Source: DASWJZ01 sp963739005
Lineage (GTDB): Bacteria; Pseudomonadota; Alphaproteobacteria; Rhizobiales; Afifellaceae
DNA length: 64,000 bases
Reading direction: 5' to 3'
Assembly: GCA_963739005.1 (NCBI GenBank)
Contig: CAVTYQ010000003.1
Location: forward strand, 186,001-250,000
Of this stretch, positions 7,560 to 15,341 are shown one piece after another; the first letter of the stretch is position 1; each line of letters starts with the position of its first letter. A program made the translations under genes and the position numbers. The notes below the pieces were generated by a model. It ran no database searches and was not told the DNA's origin. It was given only the letters and a program-made list of their open reading frames with translations.

Positions 7560-7979
7560 ATGTCCGCTGAAACAAACCCCTGGAACGCGCGTCAGGCGCC
7601 GACGCTCGACGACTTCGAGACGCTGGCGCGCCAGGCCTTCGAAGGCCTGCCGGCGGAGTTTCGCGCGCTCGTCGGCGACGTGACCTTCGCCGTCACCGAA
7701 TTCCCCGAGGATGACGTAGTCGACGAGCTCGAGGCGGAGTCGCCCTTCGATATCCTCGGCCTCTTCCAGGGCGTCGGGCTGGCGCATGCCTCCGCCATCC
7801 CGGAGACCGGCTCGATGCCGAACCGCATCTGGCTCTACCGGCGGCCGATCCTCGACTATTGGGCCGAGCACGAAGAGACGCTCGGCGCCGTCATCGCCAA
7901 TGTCCTCATCCACGAAATCGGCCATCATTTCGGCCTATCCGACGACGACATGGAGGCGATCGAGGCGGCGGCGGGCTAA
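7560..7979 (+). CDS. Minimal zincin-type metallopeptidase family protein
   Basis: A 139-residue protein of the small bacterial zincin family (formerly DUF1025). The zinc site H118-E119-x2-H122-x2-G-x2-D (HEIGHHFGLSDDD) is intact near the C-terminus, with a preceding helix ETLGAVIANVL typical of the family. The N-terminal half is acidic (PEDDVVDELEAESPFDILG). Members are single-domain, have no signal peptide and probably act in the cytoplasm; physiological substrates are unknown. It is transcribed away from the small secreted protein gene. Confidence 0.9.
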   Translation: MSAETNPWNARQAPTLDDFETLARQAFEGLPAEFRALVGDVTFAVTEFPEDDVVDELEAESPFDILGLFQGVGLAHASAIPETGSMPNRIWLYRRPILDYWAEHEETLGAVIANVLIHEIGHHFGLSDDDMEAIEAAAG

Positions 7980-8129
7980 GCCGGCACGCCTCCGCTGCGC
8001 GCATGCCAGCGCGGATCGACACGCTCTTGCGACAGACCCACGAAGCGTTGACAAACATCGGAGACACTTTTCGCCTAGGCGGAACGACGGGGGCGCCGAC
8101 CGTCGATTCTCTGGAACGGAGCGAACGCA

Positions 8130-8705
8130 GTGACAAGTGCCGCCACACAAACGATTCCAGTCGCCACGACGCGTACCCGCTACGGCGCGGTCGCCCAGAC
8201 GTTTCACTGGCTGACCGTCGTCCTCGTCGGCGCCGCCTACCTGCTCGGCTCAGGTGGGCCGGAAAGCCGTGTCTATTCCGCTCAGCGCGCTTCGCAGCTC
8301 AACCTGCACGAGACCCTCGGAATTCTGGTCATCCTCGTGGTCGCGCTTCGCCTGGCCTGGCGCTTCTTCGATCGCGCGCCGGAGGAGCCGCCGATGCCGG
8401 CATGGATGCATCTCGCATCGCGGCTCGTGCATTGGGTGCTTTACGCGCTCCTCGCCGCCGTGCCGCTGACGGCCATCTTCGGCGCCTGGTACGAGGGCCA
8501 TCCGGTCACGTTCCTCGGCGGCGAGATCGGGCCGTTCCTCACGCTGTCGCACGATTTCGGCCGCTCGATCACCGAGCTTCACACCACGCTCGGCAACGCC
8601 ATCATCTGGGTCGCCGGGCTGCACGCCGCCGCCGCGCTCTATCACCACTTCTTCATGCGCGACCGCGTGCTCGTCTCGATGCTTCCCTTCGGGACGCGCC
8701 GCTGA
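8130..8705 (+). CDS. Cytochrome b561
   Basis: A 191-residue di-haem membrane protein that passes electrons from the quinone pool, in bacteria often linked to superoxide oxidation. Four transmembrane helices are visible with haem-ligand histidines at QTFHWLTVV (helix 1), LNLHETLGI (helix 2), LVHWVLYAL (helix 3) and ELHTTLGNAII-x-LHAAAALYHHF (helix 4). The RYGAVAQTFHW opening is typical. Translation starts at GTG 8130 behind an ACGGAG site. The zinc-ribbon DUF1272 gene follows by 29 bases and could be cotranscribed. Confidence 0.92.
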   Translation: MTSAATQTIPVATTRTRYGAVAQTFHWLTVVLVGAAYLLGSGGPESRVYSAQRASQLNLHETLGILVILVVALRLAWRFFDRAPEEPPMPAWMHLASRLVHWVLYALLAAVPLTAIFGAWYEGHPVTFLGGEIGPFLTLSHDFGRSITELHTTLGNAIIWVAGLHAAAALYHHFFMRDRVLVSMLPFGTRR

Positions 8706-8734
8706 AACTCCCCAAAGGAGGAAGGGAGCTCGCG

Positions 8735-8998
8735 ATGCTTCAGCTCAGGCCGAATTGCGAATGCTGCGACCGCGACCTGCCGCCGGCCTCGCGCGAGGCG
8801 ATGATCTGCACCTTCGAGTGCACGTTCTGCGCGGACTGCGCCGACGCGGTCTTTCACGGCATCTGTCCGAATTGCGGCGGCAACCTCGTGCCGCGCCCGA
8901 TCCGGCCGGCCGGCAAGCTGGAAAAATTCCCGCCCTCGAAGGAGCGCGTGCTGAAGGACCATGGCGGCTGCGGCGAACGCCGCCGCGCCGTTGCATGA
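8735..8998 (+). CDS. DUF1272 zinc-ribbon-like protein
   Basis: A small 87-residue protein with the DUF1272 signature: NCECCDRDLPP, then TFECTFCADCADA, then GICPNCGGNLVPRP, eight cysteines that could bind two zinc ions. The rest is a basic tail (PPSKERVLKDHGGC). The ATG at 8735 follows a strong AAAGGAGGAAGG ribosome site. The family is common next to diverse genes in proteobacteria and has no assigned role. Confidence 0.9.
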   Translation: MLQLRPNCECCDRDLPPASREAMICTFECTFCADCADAVFHGICPNCGGNLVPRPIRPAGKLEKFPPSKERVLKDHGGCGERRRAVA

Positions 8999-9004
8999 CG
9001 GAGC

Positions 9005-10591
9005 CTACGCCGGCGCGTCTTTCGGCCTGCTGCGCAACGCCACGAGCGCCTCTGCAAGCCGCCTTCGCGCGTGCTGTGCAGCCTCTTCATCCATGGCTTC
9101 CAGGTCGAGGAAGATATCGACGCCTGTGGCGTGCTCGCTGATGACCTGTGACCGCTGACCGAATTCTTCCAACAGGCCTTCCACCGAGTAGGGGACCACC
9201 TCACGGCTGATTCCCTTCATCGCGATCGGCGCGAGCGGATGCGCCCGCACGATGTCGCGGACCAGCGCGTAGGTCTCGTAGCTGATGCAGATGCCGCCCG
9301 GCTCCGCGATCGATTGCAGGCGCGCGGCGAGGTTCGCTTCGGCCCCGATGATCGTATAGTCCATCCGATCCTCGCTGCCGAAATTGCCGACGTTGCAATA
9401 GCCGGTGTTGATTCCCATCCGCGTGCGGAACGGCTGTTCGATCCCGCGGTTTCTCCAATCCACGGTGAGCCGCTCGAGCCGCCGCTGCATGTCGACGGCC
9501 ATGGCGATGCAGGCGCGCGCGTCCTCCTCGACGCCCTTCGTCTCCGGATCGCCGAAGAATGCGAGGATCGCGTCGCCGATGAATTTGTCGACGGTCGCGC
9601 CGTGCCTGAGCGCGATGTTCGACATCTCGGTGAAGTACTCGTTCAAGAGCGCCGTCAGGTCCTCCGGCTGCAGCTGCTCGGAGATTTCGGTGAAATCCTT
9701 GATGTCGGAGAAGAAGATCGTGAGCTTCTTGCGCTCCGTCGCGATCGTCACGTCCTTCTGCCCGCTGAAGATGCTCTTGTAGACCTGCGGCGACAGGTAT
9801 TTCGCGATCTTCATGGAGATCGATGCGAGGAAGTTGTTGGCCTCGGCGAGCTCGTTGTTCATGCCCTGCACCAGCACCGACTGGCGGCGCTGCAGCAGGA
9901 TGAAAGTGAGTCCGGCCACGCTCGCCAGCACGAAATAGGCGAGCAGATACTTGAAGGTGAAGATGTTCGCGACGATCGGCTGAGCGATCGATATCTCCTG
10001 GATGCCGCGGACGTCGCCGACTTTCCAGTCGCGCTTCGGGCTGAGCGGATGAGAGTTGTGGCAGGTGACGCAGACCTCGCCCATGATGACCGGCGAGGCC
10101 GTCCGCACCGTTCGGTCCATCACCGAGCCGGTCACTTCGATGATCGGATGCGTGTCGTCGGCCCGCAGCGTCTTCAGGGCGTATTGTTCGAACGCATCGA
10201 GGTGATGGTCCTCCCTCCCCTTGAACGGCATGTCCGACACGAAGCGGTACTTGACGGCGCCGTCGTGCGCGCTGATCCGCTTGCCGAGCTCGATCGAAAG
10301 CGTTGCCGGAATCGGGATCGCGCCGGGTATGTCGAGATAGTTGTGCGTCGCCGTCACCGGCCCCTCCGCCTGCAACACGCGTCCGACGACGTCGCTTGCA
10401 TAGAAACCGCGCATCTCGTCGATGACTTTGCCGATGTCGGCGGCCTGGTCCTTGAGCAGCCGCTCCGAGAGACCGCGAAGGTCGAGCCAGACGGCGAGCG
10501 GCAGACCGAGGAGCCCGAGGATCACCGCTCCCGTCAGCAGCGGCCCCATCGTCCGCTGCTGACGCACGACGCGTTCGCCAAGTCCCGCCAT
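9005..10591 (-). CDS. Membrane adenylate cyclase with haem-c-type DUF3365 sensor
   Basis: A 528-residue class III nucleotide cyclase. A transmembrane helix (about 15-37) is followed by a periplasmic DUF3365/Tll0287-like domain containing a c-type haem site C174-V-T-C-H178, a second helix (about 214-235), a short linker helix, then the catalytic domain (about 285-470). Metal-binding Asp296 (FFSDIKDF) and Asp340 (KFIGDAILAFFGD), the DYTIIG segment at 411-416 and the transition-state pair Asn420/Arg424 (EANLAARL) are all present, so activity is expected. It should couple a redox or gas signal sensed outside the membrane to cAMP made inside. Haem attachment would need the Ccm system encoded at 32-35 kb. 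Confidence 0.93.
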   Translation of the reverse strand: MAGLGERVVRQQRTMGPLLTGAVILGLLGLPLAVWLDLRGLSERLLKDQAADIGKVIDEMRGFYASDVVGRVLQAEGPVTATHNYLDIPGAIPIPATLSIELGKRISAHDGAVKYRFVSDMPFKGREDHHLDAFEQYALKTLRADDTHPIIEVTGSVMDRTVRTASPVIMGEVCVTCHNSHPLSPKRDWKVGDVRGIQEISIAQPIVANIFTFKYLLAYFVLASVAGLTFILLQRRQSVLVQGMNNELAEANNFLASISMKIAKYLSPQVYKSIFSGQKDVTIATERKKLTIFFSDIKDFTEISEQLQPEDLTALLNEYFTEMSNIALRHGATVDKFIGDAILAFFGDPETKGVEEDARACIAMAVDMQRRLERLTVDWRNRGIEQPFRTRMGINTGYCNVGNFGSEDRMDYTIIGAEANLAARLQSIAEPGGICISYETYALVRDIVRAHPLAPIAMKGISREVVPYSVEGLLEEFGQRSQVISEHATGVDIFLDLEAMDEEAAQHARRRLAEALVALRSRPKDAPA

Positions 10592-10690
10592 GACGGATCA
10601 TCCTTTGACCGGGAATCCGCGAGCTTAACGTACGAAGCGGCTGCACCACAGCCCGGTCGGCGCGGAAATGCCGGTCTCAGCCCCGGCGCT

Positions 10691-11338
10691 TCAGGCCTTG
10701 GCTTCGGCGGCGGCAAGGAACGCCGCCCAGTTCGCGCGCTCCCTGACTGCGATCGGCGCGTCGAGCACTTCGCGGATTCGCGAAGCGTTAAGCTTCTTCG
10801 CCACGAAGGTGTCGCGGAACATCCCCACGACGCCGACGCGCTTCCCTTCATAGCGCTGATGCGCGACCGCCATTCCCGCCGCCACCTTGCCGCCTTCGAT
10901 CACGCGGCAATAGGCGCCCGGCCGCTCGGCGTCGCGGAAGGCTTTGACGAAGCCGGGGTCGTTCATCCGCCGCGCAAGCGTGTTGCATGGGATTCGCGGC
11001 GCGGTGACTTCGAGCACGACGTCGCCCGCGGTGAGCCGGTCGCCGACCGCAAGGTCGGCCGACGTGAGGCCCGAAATCGTGATGTTGTCGCCGAACGTGC
11101 CCGGCCTCAGCGTGTGGTCGAGCATCTTCTCCCACCACGCATAGTCGTCGGTGAAATAGAGATAGACGGCCTGGTCCGGCCCGCCGTGATGCTGCTTGTC
11201 GGCGACGCAGTCTCCGGCGACGCCCTCCGGCCCGATCTCCGCCGCGCCGGCGACCGGGGACTTGTAGATTCCGGTGCTGCCGGTGTCGTTGTCGAAGCGC
11301 CGCTCGCTTCCGATGTTGACGCTTTCGATCCGTGCCAC
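10691..11338 (-). CDS. MOSC domain protein (YiiM-like)
   Basis: A 215-residue MOSC domain protein of the YiiM type, related to molybdenum cofactor sulfurases; YiiM-like proteins help detoxify N-hydroxylated base analogues with molybdenum cofactor. Seen are the N-terminal sugar-like strand pattern, DKQHHGGPDQAVYLY (residues 48-61), GTFGDNITISGL, VGDRLTAGDVVLEVTAPRIPCNTLA with the conserved Cys118, and the C-terminal three-helix extension. It starts at ATG 11338 and is divergent from the HlyU-like gene. Metal or cofactor binding is inferred from the family. Confidence 0.9.
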   Translation of the reverse strand: MARIESVNIGSERRFDNDTGSTGIYKSPVAGAAEIGPEGVAGDCVADKQHHGGPDQAVYLYFTDDYAWWEKMLDHTLRPGTFGDNITISGLTSADLAVGDRLTAGDVVLEVTAPRIPCNTLARRMNDPGFVKAFRDAERPGAYCRVIEGGKVAAGMAVAHQRYEGKRVGVVGMFRDTFVAKKLNASRIREVLDAPIAVRERANWAAFLAAAEAKA

Positions 11339-11451
11339 GCCCCGCCCCTTCGCCCCGATTCATTGCCAGACGGCTCCGGCGACTTCATACTTCACGCCGT
11401 CCCGATCCGCCACGCCCGCTGCGGCTGGCCAAAACCGGAAGGTTCCCGATC

Positions 11452-11736
11452 GTGAAAGGCATACTCGGACGTCTGTTCAGCGGCGGCGCCGGAGGCGGCG
11501 AGGAGGCCCCGGGCGAGGCCGTCGAATACAAGGGATTCCGCATCCGCGCCGCGCCCTACCGCAACGAGGGGCATTTTCAGACCGCCGGCGTGATCGAGAA
11601 GGACTTCCCCGACGGCACGAAGGAGCATCGCTTCGTCCGCGCCGAGACGCACGCGAGCAAGGACGAGGCGGCCTCCTTCGCCCTCACCAAGGGCCAGCAG
11701 ATTATCGACGAGCGCGGCGACAAGCTGTTCGAATGA
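11452..11736 (+). CDS. HlyU-family small protein
   Basis: A 94-residue protein of the HlyU family, named for a Vibrio haemolysin regulator that has a different fold; in alphaproteobacteria the function is untested. Characteristic parts are an opening GILGRLFSGGAGGG, then VEYKGFRIRAAPY, EGHFQTAGVIEKDFPDGTKEHRFVRAETH and the helix ASFALTKGQQIIDERG. The start is a GTG at 11452 preceded by GGAAGG. It is divergent from the MOSC gene and followed by a palindromic repeat. Confidence 0.82.
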   Translation: MKGILGRLFSGGAGGGEEAPGEAVEYKGFRIRAAPYRNEGHFQTAGVIEKDFPDGTKEHRFVRAETHASKDEAASFALTKGQQIIDERGDKLFE

Positions 11737-11752
11737 GTCCGGCCACCCACCA

Positions 11753-11792
11753 CGTCGTCATGCCCGGACTTGATCCGGGCATCCATTCCGTA
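11753..11792. repeat. Palindromic repeat, family A (single unit)
   Basis: CGTCGTCATGCCCGGACTTG continues into ATCCGGGCATCCATTCCGT; the GCCCGGACTTGATCCGGGC core forms a hairpin. The same unit occurs at 16648-16748, 29513-29614 and 57384-57484, there as head-to-head pairs. This copy lies between the convergent HlyU-like and aldo/keto reductase genes. Confidence 0.85.
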
Positions 11793-11812
11793 GCGTCGCC
11801 GCTGAGGACTCC

Positions 11813-12865
11813 CTACCCCAGGAACGGCTGAAGCAGCGCCCGATCCGGCGCGCTGAGCCTATCCTTCGCTGTCCACGCCTGGTGCCAGTAGGGATAGAGG
11901 AGCGGCGGACGGCTGACCGCTTCGAGCCGCGCCGTCTCTTCGGCCGAGAGCTTCAGGTCGGCGGAAGCGAGGTTGTCGGCGAATTGCTCCTCCGTCCTTC
12001 CGCCGATGATGACGGAGGTGACGCCGGGCCGCGCGAGGAGCCAGGCGAGCGCGACCCGCGCCGCCGAGCACCGGTGGTCTTTCGCGATGTCCACGAGCAC
12101 GTCGACGATGTCGAAGAGCTTCTCCTCGTCGTGGATCGGCGGCTCCCTCCAAGCCCGCGCGAAATGGCGGGAGCCTTTCGGGCCCTCTTTGTCGCGGCGG
12201 TATTTTCCCGAGAGCAGTCCGCCCGCGATCGGGCTCCAGACAAGGATGCCGAGCCCCTGGTCGAGCGAGATCGGCACCAGCTCGTATTCCGCCTCGCGCG
12301 CCTGCAGCGTGTAGTGGATCTGCTGGCTGACGAAGGGCTCGCGCCCGCCCTCCTTCGCCGCGGCAAGCGCCTTCATGACGTGCCAGCCGGATAAATTCGA
12401 GCAGCCGACGTAGCGGACCTTCCCCGCCTTCACCAGGCTGTCGAGCGCCTCCATCGTCTCCTCAACCGGTGTCTCGCCGTCCCATTGATGCACCTGGTAG
12501 AGGTCGATCCAGTCGGTCTGCAGCCGCTTGAGACTCCGCTCGCATTCCGCGATCAGGTTGATGCGCGAGTTGCCGCCGGTGTTCGGGAGCCCGAGCATGT
12601 TGAAGCGCGCCTTCGTCGCGAGCACGACCTTGTCGCGCTTGCCCTTCAGCGCCGCTCCGACGATCTCCTCCGACTGGCCCTTCGCGTAGACGTTCGCCGT
12701 GTCGATCAGGCTCACGCCGGCGGCGAGGCACTGGTCGATCAGGCGCTTGGCGTCCCTGAGGCCGACCGAGCCTGTCGGGCCGGATTTGTTCCGCCCGAGC
12801 GTCATCGTCCCCATGGCGAGCGCCGAGACCTTCAGACCTGAGCGGCCGAGCAGCCGATATTCCAT
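11813..12865 (-). CDS. Aldo/keto reductase
   Basis: A 350-residue NADPH-dependent oxidoreductase of the AKR superfamily with a TIM-barrel fold. The catalytic tetrad is present: Asp55 and Tyr60 (SLIDTANVYAKG), Lys85 (VVLATKARF) and His126 (LYQVHQWDG). The cofactor-binding block near the C-terminus (ARVALAWLLARPGVTSVIIGGRTEEQF) is also intact. The ATG at 12865 was preferred because GGAGG lies five bases before it; a TTG four codons upstream would overlap that site. It is divergent from a glutathione S-transferase that carries an ECF-type promoter. Substrate unknown. Confidence 0.93.
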   Translation of the reverse strand: MEYRLLGRSGLKVSALAMGTMTLGRNKSGPTGSVGLRDAKRLIDQCLAAGVSLIDTANVYAKGQSEEIVGAALKGKRDKVVLATKARFNMLGLPNTGGNSRINLIAECERSLKRLQTDWIDLYQVHQWDGETPVEETMEALDSLVKAGKVRYVGCSNLSGWHVMKALAAAKEGGREPFVSQQIHYTLQAREAEYELVPISLDQGLGILVWSPIAGGLLSGKYRRDKEGPKGSRHFARAWREPPIHDEEKLFDIVDVLVDIAKDHRCSAARVALAWLLARPGVTSVIIGGRTEEQFADNLASADLKLSAEETARLEAVSRPPLLYPYWHQAWTAKDRLSAPDRALLQPFLG

Positions 12866-12962
12866 CCAGTCCTCCAAAAGCGCGCGGATGTCGTGATGTT
12901 CCGACCGCTATAGCGGCTTCCCCGCGACGAGTTCCTCGCCCGGCGCGCTTTTTCCTGACACT

Positions 12963-12989
12963 TGTCGATTCGGCCGCGCCCGGTTCGTC
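12963..12989 (+). promoter_or_regulatory. Predicted ECF42-type sigma promoter (GST gene)
   Basis: TGTCGA (12963-12968), a 17-base spacer, then CGTCGTGAGA (CGTC at 12986-12989). The same motif with identical spacing precedes both DGPF genes of this cluster (13791 and 14272). TGTCGA in the -35 region and a CGTC/CGAC-type -10 is, as I recall, the pattern reported for ECF42 sigma factors, whose gene lies at 15342. Confidence 0.8.
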
Positions 12990-13042
12990 GTGAGAATAGT
13001 AGGCAATCAACCCCGCCGTTCAGGCGCCACGGAGTGATCGAC

Positions 13043-13735
13043 ATGTCGCTCAAGCTCTACTTCCACCCGCTCGCCTCCTTCTGCTGGAAGGCGCTGATCC
13101 CGCTTTATGAGAACGGCACGCCGTTCGAGCCCGTCGTCGTCGATCTCGGGAACGCGGAGTCGCGGGCGGCCTTCGCGGCGGTCTGGCCGATGGCCAAGTT
13201 CCCCGTGCTCCGCGACGACGCGCGGAACGCGACCGTCGCCGAGGCGACGGTCGTCATCGAATACCTCGACAGCTTCCATCCCGGCCCGACGCGCTTCCTG
13301 CCGAAGGATGCGGAAGGCGCCTGGCGGGCACGCATGTGGGACCGCGTCTTCGACCACTACGTGCATGAGCCGATGCAGAAGATCGTCGGCGACCAACTCC
13401 GCCCCGAAGGCGGCCGTGACCCGCTCGGCGTCGAGCAGGCGAAGAACCAGATCCGCGAAGCCTACGCGCTCCTCGACCGCGAGATCGGATCGAAGACCTG
13501 GGCGATGGGCGATGACGTCTCGATCGTCGACTGCGCCGCGTCGCCGGCCCTCTTCTACGCGGAAATCGTCGTTCCCTTCGGCCCGGAGCTGAAGCGCCTC
13601 CCGGCCTATCTCGACCGGCTGATGACGCGCCCGTCCTTCGCGCGCGTGCTGCGCGAGGCAGAACCCTACTTCCCGCTCTTCCCGATGGAGAGGAAGCCGA
13701 CGATCGTGAGGTCGACCGCCGCCGAAATCGCCTGA
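13043..13735 (+). CDS. Glutathione S-transferase family protein (predicted ECF42 regulon)
   Basis: A 230-residue cytosolic GST. The N-terminal thioredoxin-like domain (residues 1-83) begins KLYFHPLASFCWKALIPL, with the Ser/Cys typical of the active-site region and the conserved cis-proline loop KFPVLRDD. The all-helical C-terminal domain follows, with the VSIVDCAASPALF motif in place of the usual S/T-x2-D. The ATG at 13043 lies 54 bases after an ECF-type promoter, so expression probably depends on the sigma factor at 15342. Likely role: conjugation or detoxification during the stress sensed by that system. Confidence 0.9.
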   Translation: MSLKLYFHPLASFCWKALIPLYENGTPFEPVVVDLGNAESRAAFAAVWPMAKFPVLRDDARNATVAEATVVIEYLDSFHPGPTRFLPKDAEGAWRARMWDRVFDHYVHEPMQKIVGDQLRPEGGRDPLGVEQAKNQIREAYALLDREIGSKTWAMGDDVSIVDCAASPALFYAEIVVPFGPELKRLPAYLDRLMTRPSFARVLREAEPYFPLFPMERKPTIVRSTAAEIA

Positions 13736-13790
13736 ATTCAGCCGCCTGCCGGAACGCAAGCGGCCGGCCCTGAAAAAAGAGTCATTCGCG

Positions 13791-13817
13791 TGTCGATCTT
13801 CCGCCGCCCCTCTCGTC
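13791..13817 (+). promoter_or_regulatory. Predicted ECF42-type sigma promoter (first DGPF gene)
   Basis: TGTCGA (13791-13796) and CGTC (13814-13817) are separated by 17 bases and followed by GTGTGGATAG. The motif and spacing match those at 12963 and 14272. It lies 52 bases upstream of the first YCII/DGPF gene. Confidence 0.82.
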
Positions 13818-13869
13818 GTGTGGATAGAACGGGGCTCCGCCGGATGAGGAAGTTGAAGGAGAAGCGACC

Positions 13870-14238
13870 ATGCGTTTCATGATCATCGTCAAGGCCACCA
13901 AGGATTTGGAAACCGGTGTCGTGCCCTCGAAGAAGATCTTCGAGGATATGGGCACCTACCACGAAGGGCTCGCCAAGGCCGGCGTGCTTCTTGACGGCAA
14001 CGGCCTGCATCGCAGCGACAAGGGCTGGCGCATCAAGTATTCCGGCGACAAGCGCACCGTGATCGACGGCCCGTTCGCCGAGGCGAAGGAGCTGATCGCC
14101 GGTTTCACCATGATCCAGGTGAAGTCGCGCGAAGAGGCGATGGAGTGGGCGCGACGCTTCCCGCGGCCCTTCGATGGCGACTGCGAGATCGAGGTGCGCC
14201 AGGTGATGGAGCCGGACGAGTTTCCTGCGGCCGACTAG
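13870..14238 (+). CDS. YCII-related (DGPF) protein
   Basis: A 122-residue YCII-like protein of the DGPF group, a dimeric ferredoxin-like fold. The hallmark DGPFAEAKELIAGF is at about residues 62-75, preceded by the MRFMIIVKAT strand. Genes of this type are the standard neighbours of ECF42 sigma factors and are thought to be their targets; their chemistry is unknown. An ECF-type promoter lies 52 bases upstream and GAAGGAGAAG precedes the ATG. The next DGPF gene is 126 bases downstream and has its own promoter copy. Confidence 0.92.
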   Translation: MRFMIIVKATKDLETGVVPSKKIFEDMGTYHEGLAKAGVLLDGNGLHRSDKGWRIKYSGDKRTVIDGPFAEAKELIAGFTMIQVKSREEAMEWARRFPRPFDGDCEIEVRQVMEPDEFPAAD

Positions 14239-14271
14239 TCGACGCCGAGCCGAGAAAAATTCGCTGAGCGC

Positions 14272-14298
14272 TGTCGATTCTTCCCGGCTTCGCTCGTC
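14272..14298 (+). promoter_or_regulatory. Predicted ECF42-type sigma promoter (second DGPF-VOC-sigma operon)
   Basis: TGTCGA (14272-14277), a 17-base spacer, then CGTCGTGAGAGG (CGTC at 14295-14298). This is the third identical-spacing copy in the cluster. No similar site precedes the PhnB-like gene or the sigma gene, so this promoter probably drives all three genes and makes the system self-activating. Confidence 0.82.
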
Positions 14299-14363
14299 GT
14301 GAGAGGAAGGCATCCGGCGTCACCCGCCGCGGCGCCGACCGAGACCCCAAGAGGAGTAGGACA

Positions 14364-14813
14364 ATGCGCGTATTGGTGGCCGTGAAGGCAAATAAGGACA
14401 GCGAAGCCGGCAAGATGCCGACCAAGGAGATGCTCACCGCGATGGGCGCCTTCAACCAGAGGCTCGTCGATGCCGGCGTGATGCTCGCCGGCGAAGGCCT
14501 GCACCCGACCTCGAAGGCGAAGCGGATCAACTTCGACGGCGGCAAGCCGAAGGTCATCGACGGTCCCTTCGCCGAGGCGAAGGAGCTCATCGCCGGCTTC
14601 TGGATCTGGAAGGTGAAGTCGATGGACGAAGCCGTCGCGTGGCTGAAGCAGGCCCCCTTCCCCGAGGGCGACGTCGATATCCGCCCGATCTTCGAGATGG
14701 ATGATTTCGGCGAGGAGTTCACGCCGGAGCTCCGCGAGGCGGAGAAGCGGCAGTGGGAGCGCGCGGCCGAGCTCAACAAGCAGGATGAGGCGGCGCGGCA
14801 AAGAAAAGGCTGA
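14364..14813 (+). CDS. YCII-related (DGPF) protein
   Basis: A 149-residue YCII-like protein. Its first 100 residues parallel those of the DGPF protein just upstream (MRVLVAVKANKDSEAGKMP, then IDGPFAEAKELIAGFWIWKVKS), suggesting tandem duplication. It adds a charged C-terminal extension of about 35 residues (ELREAEKRQWERAAELNKQDEAARQRKG). AGAGGAG precedes the ATG. It probably heads an operon with the PhnB-like protein (41 bases on) and the sigma factor. Confidence 0.92.
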   Translation: MRVLVAVKANKDSEAGKMPTKEMLTAMGAFNQRLVDAGVMLAGEGLHPTSKAKRINFDGGKPKVIDGPFAEAKELIAGFWIWKVKSMDEAVAWLKQAPFPEGDVDIRPIFEMDDFGEEFTPELREAEKRQWERAAELNKQDEAARQRKG

Positions 14814-14853
14814 TTTCAACTCGACCAGGCTCTCTCCAGCGAAAGGAAGCGTC

Positions 14854-15279
14854 ATGCAAGTCCAGCCCTACCTGAGCTTCGAAGGCCGCGCCGAGGAGGC
14901 GATCGAGTTCTACAAGAAGGCGCTCGGCGCCGAGGTGACGGCGCTCATGCGCATGAAGGAGATGCCGGGCACCCCTCCCCCCGGCATGGTCCCGCCCGGC
15001 TCGGAGAACAAGGTGATGCACGCCGCCCTCAAGATCGGCGACTCGGTGGTGATGGCGTCCGACGGACGCGTGTCCGGCAAGCCAAATTTTCAGGGCATAT
15101 CGCTGTCGATCACGGCGGTCGACGACGCCGAAGCCGAGAAGGTCTTCGCCGCGCTTTCCGACGGCGGCCAAGTGCAGATGCCGCTGGCGAAGACCTTCTT
15201 CGCCTCGAGCTTCGGCATGGTCGCCGACAAGTTTGGCGTCTCCTGGATGGTCGTGGCGGGCTCGCCGGCCCAGTCCTAG
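14854..15279 (+). CDS. VOC-family (PhnB-like) protein
   Basis: A 141-residue vicinal-oxygen-chelate protein of the PhnB/DUF1338-like glyoxalase group. It begins MQVQPYLSFEGRAEEAIEFYKKALGAEV, the common PhnB opening, and has VMHAALKIGDSVVMASDG and the final GMVADKFGVSWMVVA strand. A segment rich in Gly/Pro (GTPPPGMVPPGSENK) lies in the loop. Start at ATG 14854 follows GAAAGGAAG. VOC proteins of this type often sit beside DGPF genes and ECF sigma factors. Enzymatic activity is not established. Confidence 0.9.
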   Translation: MQVQPYLSFEGRAEEAIEFYKKALGAEVTALMRMKEMPGTPPPGMVPPGSENKVMHAALKIGDSVVMASDGRVSGKPNFQGISLSITAVDDAEAEKVFAALSDGGQVQMPLAKTFFASSFGMVADKFGVSWMVVAGSPAQS

Positions 15280-15341
15280 CCTGAAGACCGCCGCTCGCCG
15301 AGGCTTGCCTCGGCGATTGCGGACGCACTACTTCGGCGGCC

